A stretch of 60,000 nucleotides of DNA from Takakia lepidozioides (Eukaryota; Streptophyta; Takakiopsida; Takakiales; Takakiaceae), in contig CM060734.1 in assembly GCA_030704615.1 (NCBI GenBank), positions 18,106,001 through 18,166,000 on the forward strand, given 5' to 3'. Position 1 is the stretch's first letter, and the number at the start of each line of letters is the position of its first letter. Under the pieces are notes generated by a model. That model saw only the letters and a list, made by a program, of their open reading frames with translations. It did not search any database and was not told the DNA's origin. The position numbers and the translations under genes are program-made. Positions 31,278-41,277 of the stretch are shown here, piece by piece.

Positions 31278-32169
31278 CATTTTATGTTTTCGGTGGCACT
31301 CTGCGAGTAGGTTCGTCCAATCTTATGCTCACGCATGCAGACTGCCTTGCAGGTATATGAAATACGTGCTCCTTCAGACAGGGGCCCTGGCTCAAGAGCC
31401 CCCGTTCTTCATGCTTGGACCGTGGCGGGCCCAAGCTGTCTACACACCCGAGATGCAGAACAATGGCATCCCGCGCATCTCGTACCCTGATACCTGGATA
31501 TGTCTGGCGGTATTGTTGACGAGTCTGAGAAATCTGCACGCCTTGGCAGAAGAGAAGAGAAAGGAAAGACGTGTCCCTGCTTGGCCAAAGTCGGCAAAGG
31601 AATCTGCTGCTCTGGAAGAATCCAGAAAGGCAGCTGAGATGGCACAAAAGACGGTGGATGCAGCTGTGCAGGCCCAACAGAAGGGGTCGAAGAAGCGGAC
31701 TCACCAGCAAGGAGCAGCTGTTGTGACACCCGCCAAAACGAAGAAGCAGAAACAACCTGTTCGGGAAGAGGGTGAGGAAGAGGACTCCGATGGAGACTTT
31801 GCAACCAGCCCACCCCCCCAAACACAGGCTGCCTCCCCTATGCCTACCGTTGTCACGAGAGGCACGAGAACTGGCTCGGCAAAGAAGGCACTCTTCAACC
31901 CCCCAGGGGGGCACCCTTTCGAGCCGGTGGAAATGAAGAGGCCGAAAGTGGCTCCCGAAACAGTAGTCCAGTGTGTAAATGAGAGTTTCTTGGCGGCTTT
32001 GGATGGACGGGCAGCCAAGTTGGCATACATGAAGACCATGGAGGGTCTAAAGGGCAGAGCACTGAAGAAGGCGACTGCCGAAGAGCCTTCCGACACCCCA
32101 GGATTTCAGAATATGGTCTCGTTCTTTGAGAGGGTGTGTGCAGACAAGGATTGTAGGGGCAAGGAAACA

Positions 32170-33515
32170 TGCGTCTTCTTTGGGAGTTCACGTGCTAGTG
32201 CGCACCTGGCGCGTGCGCGTACTATAACTGCGCTACCAAGGTGGTTGCCTTGTAGTGCGGGCTAACGCGGAAGCTACGTGCTTCCGTTCACGTACTATAA
32301 TCGTGTAGCCTCGGGACGAAGTCGTAGTGCGGCTTCGACATTTTCCCGTACCTCAGGCCAGCATTCCAAGGCGGACCCAATTGTAGTGATTGGGGCGCAC
32401 GGTTGGTTCAAGGTTATCTTCCTAGTCAAAGAGGGTTCAAGGTGAACCCTTGCTCAAGGTGATGCCCAAAGCGGCATCACGAGCGGTCGCAAGCAATGTT
32501 GTTGCAGTAAGGCGATTCGATCCTCGGGGAGGATCGTTCCTTGGCCTTGAAGTAGGCCAAAGAGTGCACTGGGAGGAGCTGGAGAGGCTCCACCCTTGGC
32601 CGGGACTTGGAGGAAGTCGGCCGAACTAGCTAGTGGAGAGTGGAGTCAAGTGTGGGGTTTGGTTCTTTGCCATGGGACGCCATGGTACGGAAACAAACTC
32701 CTTGATGTGGGACGCCACAACTTGGATGTTCGTTTCTACAAAATGGACAAGTCGATGAGGACATCGACTCCCTGTTTGGTAGGGGTGTGTGTCGCGGCCC
32801 TTTGCCTTGAGGGCAGGGGGTCGGGACACATGAGGGGCTGCCCCTGTGGTGGGGGCAGCGGCAGCGATAGGTATGGGGGGCTGAAGCACCCTTGAGTGCC
32901 CAAGGCACTCAAGGAGGCGGAGGCGCTCACTAGGTGGAGCCCCGCACACCGGGTTGCGGTGGGGGTGGCTCCACAAGAGGTGGTGGTAGCTTAGCGGGAC
33001 TTAGTGGGGGTGGCATAGGACTCACCATGGGGGCGGAGACCTCGTGGTGGGAGTCATGGGGAGTCTTGGGACTCATCACGGTCCATAGGGGCCGTGGTGA
33101 GCGGGCCAAGACTCACCGCGACCCATCACCGGGAGTCGAGGGTTTTCGTGGTGGTTCGCCATAAAATGGCATGGTTGGTTGTGAAACCCCCGCGGAGAGC
33201 TACAGAAGTATATATAGGGAGTAGTAACCCCGAGAACGGTGCAAGCCCGTTGGTGACCAAAAACTAGTGAGTAAGCGTGCGAGCCGGAAAGCGACCAAAG
33301 AGTGGGGAGCTGTTCCGGACTGCCATCTACCAAAGGGAATTCCTCTAGGCCCAAAGGGGTGGAGGGTTTAGTGGGAAGCGAAGGGGGGACCGTTATGTCC
33401 CGGTGAGCAGCCGAAGCTCCAAGTTGGTCCAGCGGCCAGGTTGGGAGTCAGGCGCGCGCATCAAAGCGAGTAATTATGACTTGAAGGGGAGCTTACCGAG
33501 GTGAGGTGCGCGACA
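32170..33515 (+). mobile_element. LTR (copy B), nearly full length
   Basis: About 1.35 kb, TGCGTCTTCTTTGGG at the start and GTGCGCGACA at the end (TG...CA). TATATATA lies at 33209-33216. The first 115 bp match 13372-13490 in inverse orientation, and the rest matches copy A and copy C. No 5-bp duplication is visible (AAACA left, GTGAA right). Immediately upstream is GGCAAGGAAAC, identical to the purine tract before the chromovirus 3' LTR, so this may be a 3' LTR and not a solo LTR. It ends the gene 2 reading frame. Confidence 0.75.
33209..33216 (+). promoter_or_regulatory. TATA box of LTR copy B
   Basis: TATATATAGGGAGTAGTAACCCC, conserved with LTR copies A and C. Confidence 0.55.
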
Positions 33516-34180
33516 GTGAAACTAGCTAGGAAATAACTAGTTGTTACGTATTGAGTTTGCCCAAGTATCAATCTAGGGCCCAAAGTTAATAATGGGCCCT
33601 GGGGGGAGTTATCTTCGCGACAGAAGCGGTGAGGCTCATATCTCTCGAGTTGAGCCTCACCACGTCTGGCAGCTTAGCTATGGCATTGTGTACTGTGGAT
33701 TCCCCAGAGCCTTGGGGTGCAGTGGGCTTAACCAAGTATGAGTGATTTTTGGAGTTTCATTATTTGTTGTGGCAGACTAGTGTGTGGTGTGCATATGTAA
33801 TGTGTGGATTTGACAACGATTTAGTTGTGTGGTGATATGTATGCGCATGACATAGTGCTTGACAGAGATTTCACAGAAGTAGTTCTTTAATGAGATTAGG
33901 GGATGACAACTTACTTGTGTAGAGAGAGTAGCGAGAAGAAAGTAATGCGAGCTATTCTTTGAACATACCAGGTTGGTTGTCACATTATAGGTCCTGATTG
34001 TGGCTGGGTAGGGGACCCAGGGGTGTGAAGGAGAGCTATAGCACGCTGCTCGTTTGGCGCACCAAAACCCTCTGCTGTGCTCCTTTGGGCACAACTTCTC
34101 ATGCCTATCCAGCTCCAAGTCGACGATTAGCCAGTACCCCCAGGTTTTGTAGGTATACAGCAATATATTTAGAAGTAAAG
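33516..34180. other. Region without supported gene
   Basis: Starts with GTGAAACTAGCTAGG just after the LTR. A purine/pyrimidine mix without a convincing frame. It may hold the 3' part of the minus-strand gene at 34185-35870, but I cannot support a specific exon. Confidence 0.3.
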
Positions 34181-34184
34181 TCAA

Positions 34185-35870
34185 TCAGACGTTTATGGAC
34201 TTGGTACCTGATAAGAGAGAAATCTCTGCATAAGGTGAGGGAGCACCTAAACACGTCCGACTTTTGAACCAGCAAGCTGTGGGGAGTAGAGGTAGTGATT
34301 GAGAGATTTTGTTGGCACCTAGGACAGACGTGACTAGAGGACCGTTCATCTTAGTATGCACAACTCCACTTTGGTGAGCCACCATTTCCTTTGAACACGA
34401 CATTTGCACCTCAAGCACAGCTGGTCTTCTTTGCAGATCAGCATAACTTGTCATGGAGGTAATTGTGCAATTTTCACTAAAAGATTTGAATGTGCAGCCT
34501 GATTTGATGTTGCTAAAGATGTAGCATTTTTTTGACCGAGTGTTGGAGAAGAATTTATGTAGCTATCTCTCCAGATCATGTCATCTGACAATCGTCCAAC
34601 AAGATTCAGATGGTGCCTAGTAAGATCCCGCCTCTCAGCCTCCTTCAACTTGCGGGATGAGCCTGACGGCTCATGGCCAGGAACCCCTGATAATTTACCC
34701 CCGCATGACACGGAATATTGCTGTTGTAAAAGCCAGATGCTGGAAATGTTGTCTTCCACAATGTTGTGCTGCTTGAGAGAGAGAGCTGCTCGAATGTGGA
34801 TGCAGATTTTGATATCACAATCACTACTCGTATCACTGTTCTTTGCACTAGCATGGCATGCCCCCATGCATCTCTGGGCCTAGGCTCAATTATCCAGGAG
34901 CCTTCCACTGCAAGAGTGTGCCCATTCAAGCCAGACCGTCGAAATAAAAGGTTGGGACTCTCTCCATCAAGTACTGCACGGAAAACAACACTAACATTCC
35001 TCCCGGACTTTGCACCTAATCCATCAGCCAGGGCATCATTTCCAAGGTACTGAATGAGAAGGCGACCGCGGGGGAGATTCACCCCATGGAATGCCCCAAA
35101 GCCCAAAAGGGCCAGCTTGAAACAAAATTCTTCGGACTGGGTGCATTGCCAAAAATGCACAACATCCGGCCACTGTCCAGCATAAGTTGCAATGCTCATT
35201 CGCAAAACTTAGGCCCTCGATAGATATCTGTCTTTGAAGAACTCTGGGGACAGGTCTTGTTGCAAATTCTAGATGTGAAAGATCTTGCAGTGTACTCATA
35301 ATTTGCAAATGGCTCCACCTACGATGACACATTGATAGGATTGAAATAGTGGTTGTCACCAGGAGCTGCAATGTTGGTGACTTGGCCATGGATGGCCCGG
35401 ATGGTGAGAGATTGCCGACGAGGATACTGCAGCTGCACCATAACATTGCAATCCTTAGTCAATTTCGTGACCTCTTTCGCTGGGAATAGGGTACAACCAA
35501 GCATACAGAACGTGTATTCCTTCTCTGTTTCTATAGAGACGCCTTCCAATTCGATGCTTATTTGTGAGAAAGCAGAGGTCATCTCAAAGCAGGGGTGAAT
35601 GCCTCGTGCATAGAAGATGCTTTTCTGGGGTGTAATTGCCAACTGAAGTACACTTGAGATATTAAAACTGTTCTTCGAACCTCCTGCATTCTTATTCAGC
35701 TACATATCTATAAGCAAGAATGTTGCCAGTTGCATCGGTGTCGTTGCATCCGGTTCATTCAAAGTGGGATATTTGGGAAATGAATCTCCCCTTGACGAAT
35801 TTGGTTCTAGGAGTGGATTGTAGAGCATATTGGGCTTGGAATCCTCAGACTGCAGCCAGTCCCTATTATA
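34185..35870 (-). pseudogene. Plant DUF2921-like protein, broken
   Basis: Minus-strand segments in order: MLYNPLLEPNSSRGDSFPKY (35830), then after one TAG, VLQLAITPQKS (35660) and SIELEGVSIETEKEYTFCML, GCTLFP, DCNVMVQLQYPRRQS (35550-35420). Then come VEGSWIIEPRPRDAWG (34900) and CHASAKNSDTSSDCDIKICI (34850). The paired pattern of an acidic EG(V/S) segment, a C.(M/L)xxC turn and a DC-rich strand is what I know of DUF2921, an uncharacterised plant membrane-protein family. Stops and frame changes break it (35700, 34880). Assignment is by pattern and is uncertain; the neighbouring transposon fragments suggest a decayed locus. Confidence 0.4.
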
Positions 35871-36060
35871 AAATAAAATAAAAGTTCTGTAGCATCCACC
35901 ATGTAGGATCTCCCTTTGAGATTGGTGTGTGAAACCCCTCCGCGCCGTAGTTCGTTCGCGTTGTAATCTGTCCATGGAGACACAGGTTTTGAGTCTCAAG
36001 GCAGAGTTGAAAGACATCAAATTGAGGGAACTTTAGGCAGTCTCGTGTTGCTTGAATTTA

Positions 36061-36440
36061 CGGGGCTATGTTCAGGCTTTCAATGTGCTATTGCTCGAAG
36101 TCGCAGATATGGCGGAACCAGAAATGGTCTTCAATTTTGTGGCGGGACTGGCTCCATGGGCCAAACAGAAGTTGGAGGAGAGGCCACCAAAGACTTTGAA
36201 CGAAGCAATTGACTAGAGAGCTGAGTGCTTCTCGCATGTCCCTATGGGCGAAAAACAGAGCCATACGGAGCTGAACCACAAGAAGGTTCGGCCGGAGGGT
36301 GACTCTTCCCGGTCGGAAAAGAAGTGGGATAGACCACGCGGCAACAATGGCACTTGGAAAGCCAAGGGAGGGCCTTCGTACGCCAAGGTAGTATCTGGTG
36401 CTCCAAAAAGAAAATCAGGCACGATGGTTTTCACTCATTA
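36061..36440 (+). pseudogene. Isolated chromovirus gag fragment
   Basis: GGGCTATGTTCAGGCTTTCAA to AAAGAAAATCAGG is a diverged copy of 26110-26460 (MAEPEMVFNFVAGLAPWAKQ, then KKWDRPRGNNGTW). It has its own stop after NEAID. There is no LTR or primer site next to it. Confidence 0.75.
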
Positions 36441-36559
36441 ACGCTGGCACCTACCAAAGCAGACCCCCAGACCATACTGTCCCACCATGGTTACTCCCAT
36501 GTGTCTGCCCCTACTCACCTTGCACTTGCCCTACCAGACTATGCCCAGACATCTTGCTT

Positions 36560-36996
36560 GTCCATGGTTTACCCATAAACGCCCCTCCGCCCACTACTCT
36601 GTCTCCAAACCTCACCATCCACTTTGTTGAATTTACATACTGCCATGATGGTTACCCTAACTCCTCCACTTTAGACAAACGACAAAAATATGCCCCGCTC
36701 ATCCTCGCAATTCGCCAACGAGGTTGGAACACCGGCCCACTAACCGTCATCATTGCTGGAACTACATATGACATCCACAACGCTTGTATTACTGCAATAC
36801 ACAAAAACTTTAATATCCCTATCTCTCCTATCCATAAATGCTTCAAGGCAATCCACCTCACGGCGCTCCGCTCCCTCACAACTATTATCATTAATAAGCG
36901 GCAACTTGAATCCAACCCCCTCGGTACCCTAGGTCCCCAATCCCTTGATACCCAGTGTCCCCCAGACACCCACAGGCTTAGCCTGCTTTCTATATA
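36560..36996 (+). pseudogene. Non-LTR retroelement C-terminal tail fragment
   Basis: The frame encodes FVEFTYCHDGYPNSS, KRQKYAPLILAIRQRGWNTG, VIIAGTTYDIHNACITAIH and INKRQLESNPLG. The KY.PL...I...GW pattern followed by G..G.IH and a terminal RR.LE resembles the region after RT in some LINE-type elements. It is not from the same LINE as 40260-50455. It is joined directly to the gag fragment, so this is a junction of two unrelated pieces. Downstream, GGGCCCACCCCCGAAAGGGGGCAG can form a short hairpin. Confidence 0.4.
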
Positions 36997-38935
36997 GGGC
37001 CCACCCCCGAAAGGGGGCAGTAGTGGGCCCTATAAAGCGAAGTGGCTCTTAGTTACGCCGGTTTCGGCCGGAGTCTTCTCTCTTCTCTCTCTTCTCTCTC
37101 TCCTCCTTCGCTTTCACTCACACATTTCCGTTGGCAATGGTTATTAGGATTCAGGTGAATGCTGAGTAATCCGCTCCTTATGGGTTTGTCTCTCCATGTT
37201 CTCTGATACGGTAGACATATGCCGTGGATGCGAAGGAAGCGGTCCAAGTGAATAATGGTAAGTCACGCGATTCAGTATAGATGCCTGGATAAGTGATTAT
37301 GTATCTGCTGGAGGAAGTGGCAACAGGAGTGCCACACCTACGCCTCGACCCTCACACCCGTGCGGCTTACAATTGCTATGGCTGAACTGTGTTGGCACGA
37401 CATATGCACATTACTGGGTATCGAAGTGCGAGCTTGCATACTACTGTCCAGCCCTTGCGCAGGCTGATCCTGACATTACAGAGAAAAGTGCTTCACTTTG
37501 TCCTACTTGCTTCATCATGTCACTGACCTGAATTCCACAGGCTACTCATCAAATACACCATCTTTCATCGCTAGGATCCTGAAAGAAGTCATGGACTTGC
37601 AACTTCGCCAAATTGCAAATCACCAAAATGGATATATGAAAACGAGAGGGTGAGGGAAGCGAAGTTGTCTTGCTGATCATTCAGGTGCTGAATAACAAGA
37701 TAATGATTGAAGCTTTTGATGTTCGATCATTCTCCTTGACTACCTAGTCTGTGGATGTAGGACCACGTTGAACTCTGTGTCGAGCTCCTGAGGTGGTGCT
37801 ACAGTCTATTTCAGATGTGATGTTCACACCTGACTTCTTGTTCCTGAAGCTGTTGGGGCAGGGTTGTGGGTAGTCACACAGGAACTGATTGTGCGGACAC
37901 AATTTCAAAAGAGGGGGGGGGGGGATAAATGATAACGGCTCGCTAAAGTGTTCAGGAGAGTTGTTAGTCGTAGGCTCGGAGAATTTTGCTCTCAAGATTC
38001 ATGGTCCCAAACTTGAGCAATCCAATAGGACGCCACAAAAACCCACCTCTTTCTCCCTCTGGCCCCGTCCTCAAACAGTTTCAAATCTAGAACTTTTCCT
38101 GCTCCACCTTAACTGCCATTTGTGCTATTGTACCAGCATGTATTTAGTGACGAAGAACTGAGGTGTGCAGTCGCCTGTAATGGTAGTTTGTGCATGATCA
38201 CTTAATAAAACCAGCAGGGATATTTGCAATACAACATGAGGAGGTGGTGAAGAAAGAAAGGGGAAGGTAGTCTGTAGACAGACAGCTATGGAAGCAGGAA
38301 ATTGGCAAACAAGGTAAGGAAGGAAGGAAGCAAGGAAGAAAGGTAATCCAGAAATAAGGAGGCCTTTACACCAGAGATGCTGGTGACCTACCTCATTGCA
38401 GTAGATTCAAGATCCTCTGCAGGAAAGTTGAGCGTTGAGGATGTGCCAGTAGCAATCAGACTCTTGCCCTACCACTGTTATAGTGGTGGCCACCATAGGC
38501 TGGTGAGTTGCCACACTGCTATCACCATGTGCAACTCAAGAGACTCAAATCATTGCATCACAAAAGGATGATATTCTTGGCATAGCCATGCAGTTTGCAT
38601 TCCACCCATAAATGTGAAGATAACTCAAGGCCAGGATCCAACTGTGGCCTCTGCTGGTCCCAAAGCAGCCCAATTCAACCTGATAATTTCCATGTTTATT
38701 AGCTTGGTCACATACACATCAACTACAGCACCTAATCATCAAGTACCTACCTCATCCTGACCCACAGGCAAGGCACGGGATGCTTCCCTGCCTCCAGCCA
38801 CTCAATGCCTTCCAAAATAGCTGATAATTTACTCCTAAAAGATGGCCAATCTCTGGGACAACCATCCTATGAATAAGAAACACTGACCAACTCCTTGCCC
38901 ATGAAACTAAAATTGATGAAGCCCGATGTGTCAGC
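36997..38935. repeat. Intergenic stretch with Ogre-like 3' fragment
   Basis: No supported gene. At about 37880-37930 the plus strand carries GGAACTGATTGTGCGGACACAA then TTTCAAAAGAGGGGGGGGGG and TGATAACGGCT, matching the polypurine tract and LTR start of the Ogre-like element. A TCTCTTCTC-rich tract is at 37077-37110, and an AAGGAAGG tract at 38310-38345. The rest shows nothing I can name. Confidence 0.5.
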
Positions 38936-39068
38936 TTAGTCGGTTCTTGATTGACCCGCACGAGACGACAAAATAATCCCCACAATGAGACCATACAAAG
39001 CTAGTGCCTCCGCAAAGATGAGGATGAGAATCATGCCGACAAACAGCTTTGGTTGCTGCGCATTTGCC
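38936..39068 (-). other. VHA-c: VHA-c exon 3
   Basis: Completes AGG (Arg) and encodes the fourth helix with the essential Glu ([10 protein letters not shown]). Stop TAA at 38938-38936. Confidence 0.93.
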
Positions 39069-40225
39069 CTGCACCCATACCATCCCATTGCATCAGGACC
39101 AGTCACAGATGTAGACTCCTGTTCTATAGCGGAGTCATAGGACAATCTCTTGTAAAAAACACTGAGGTGTTCATATTCTTCAGTTGGAGAACACAGCTGT
39201 GCATGACATCATTAAGAATCCATAGACTACACCAGAAGCTCCTGATGCCAGTCACACGTTCTGTAAACATAGAACGCAAGGCAAGGCTGGACAGAGAAAC
39301 CTGACACCAGCGTCCCCCACAATGCCAATGGCCATGCCTGCAGAGAGACCAGCCAGCCCACAAGCTAAGCCTGATGCCAGGTGTGCATAACCATCAAACT
39401 CATAGTAAGGTTTTGACTTGGGGTTGATTCCAGTGCTAATAATCACGGCCATAATCAGGCCATAGATACCCAACACTCCTGCCATAACTACAGGCACAAT
39501 TGACTTCATCACCAGCTCTGGCCTCATCACACCCATTGAGGCCACTCCTACTCCACTCTTTGCTGTTCCATATGCTGCCCCCATACCTGCATGCATCCAG
39601 AGCTCAATGGTTAGAGAGATGCTTTCATGGCAGAGGAATTCCACTCATGGAAACTTCAAAACGTACATATCTACCTAGAAAGAAAGGGGGATCCACACAT
39701 GATTTCATAGCCCTCACCCTACCCATTGCTAGTAAGCACTGGAACCTTATTCTAGATTTCCCTCTGAATTCACCACACCCAACCTCACAGAAGTGCTGGT
39801 TCACCAAAGTTAGCTGTTCTCTGTACAGAACAAACTATGCACGGAGAAGTTGCCGACATTTGATCTGCCCACGGGATTCTCCTCACAAAATAGGCCATGA
39901 AGACTGGTCAAAGAGAAGATTCAAATGATAAACACCTAGGTGTTCTCCTCAAATCTCCAGTTTTATAAAGATGAGTTCCTAACCACATCCATATGTCATA
40001 ATCCATCTCTCAGACGTTTTTCACATTAATTCTGGAGACTCTTGGAGCCCATTCACACTCTCTCAACCTCAAGTCAGACAGATGAAATAACTCCTGCCTG
40101 GTGTATTATGAAATTCGATGAAGTATTGAGGACCACAAATGCTTGGCAAATTCATTTCTTGTTCTTTGGTTTGTTATGCGCTACCGTCCCATAAGCTCTT
40201 TGTGATCTTCTTGAACAGTATAAAG

Positions 40226-40260
<35 letters not shown>

Positions 40261-41241
40261 GACCTGCCTTGGAGTACGGATCTGCTATATGGGTTGATAA
40301 CTCCAACCAGGCTAAGTCTCTAGAATCCATTCAAGTGGGGGTGCTTAAGGAGTGTATGTCAGCATGCTCCAAAACAGCCAATGTGGCTGTTCGGGGTGAG
40401 TTTGGCATTCCGTCCTTAAGCTCCCGACGAGATGAATTCAAGGTCAGATGGTGGGGTCAGCTGCAACATATGCCCAACACCAGATATCCTAAATTAATCG
40501 ACTCTATATCTTGGAAACAGGATCCGCCCTGTCAAACAGGCTAAGTCCTGGCAGAAGAGAGTAGAAGAGATCCTCAAGGACCTGGACCTGGATCCGCAAA
40601 TCTTGACCCTGCTGGATAAATCTGACTTAGAGGCTGTAGTGTCCTCAGCCATGTCTGTTGCCATGAGATTGTCTGATGAAAATGAAGTTAGGCAGAAAAC
40701 TTCCCTGAACTTGTTTCCAGTCTGTGACATGGGGGAGGACATCTTGGATGACCTCAAGGGTCTACCCACTCTCGGCACTAGACTGAAATTTAAACTCAGG
40801 GCAGGAAGCCTACCTTTGAACAGCAAACAGAAGCAGAGAGGAAAGGGAGAGTGCAATTGCCGTTGTGTGGGCAATCTGAAGACAGTATTCATTTTCTGAT
40901 ACACTGTCCGGGGTTCTCTCACCAAAGAGACGCTCTCTTCAAATCTATTAAGGGAATTGTGCCTGTACCCCTGTTTACCAACTTTGAAAGTCTCGAGGCT
41001 GAGCCAAAAGCCCAGGCCCTCCTGAGGCCTAGTTTTTGGGCAAATCACACACAGCAGATTGATGCTTGTGTGAAGGGATTTCTAGAGGATATCTGGAAAA
41101 CCCGGATTAATTCTTTATATGGAGGTAAGTCTTACTACCGACGTCAGCCCCTGACAGAGGTAGGTTCTGTCCCTTTTGTTCCCGCTCAAACTGGGCGCGG
41201 GGTCAATGGCCACAAGGCTACGGCAAACAACGTCTTATGAG

Positions 41242-41277
<36 letters not shown>

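Larger units (their letters stand above)
28582..32169 (+). pseudogene. Gene 2: DGNHR (ParB/Srx-like) family, methyltransferase part absent
   Basis: Second copy of the family at 3307-7112. Exon 1 (28582-28665) encodes MPKGRKQMHLQEEIA and ends at a GTGAGA donor; ATGCAG at 28770 is the acceptor. Exon 2 (28771-30016) is long: a disordered K/P/A-rich region, then FYVSIENEDGE, LSTWDTHWHTRNHEFE and DGNHRLLAWWEYI. Further exons are about 30127-30318, 30420-30704, 30757-30903, 30987-31190 and 31350-32169, each with GT-AG borders. It ends in a basic, nuclear-type tail (GSKKRTHQQG, AKTKKQKQPV). Decay: a frameshift near 29630 and TGA codons at two positions (29669 and before DGNHR at 29863) where Trp is expected. 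The LTR at 32170 cuts it before any methyltransferase region. ATG 28582 is chosen because it gives a phase-0 splice into NMFARLTG. Confidence 0.6.

Noticed and set aside
32170-33515. Solo LTR with target-site duplication
   Set aside because: Flanks AAACA and GTGAA do not match, and a polypurine-like tract precedes it, so a simple solo LTR insertion is not supported.
39587-39644. VHA-c start at the Met 39644
   Set aside because: This frame extends into intron 1; the true N-terminus (exon 1 at 52538) matches the family start and splices in phase.
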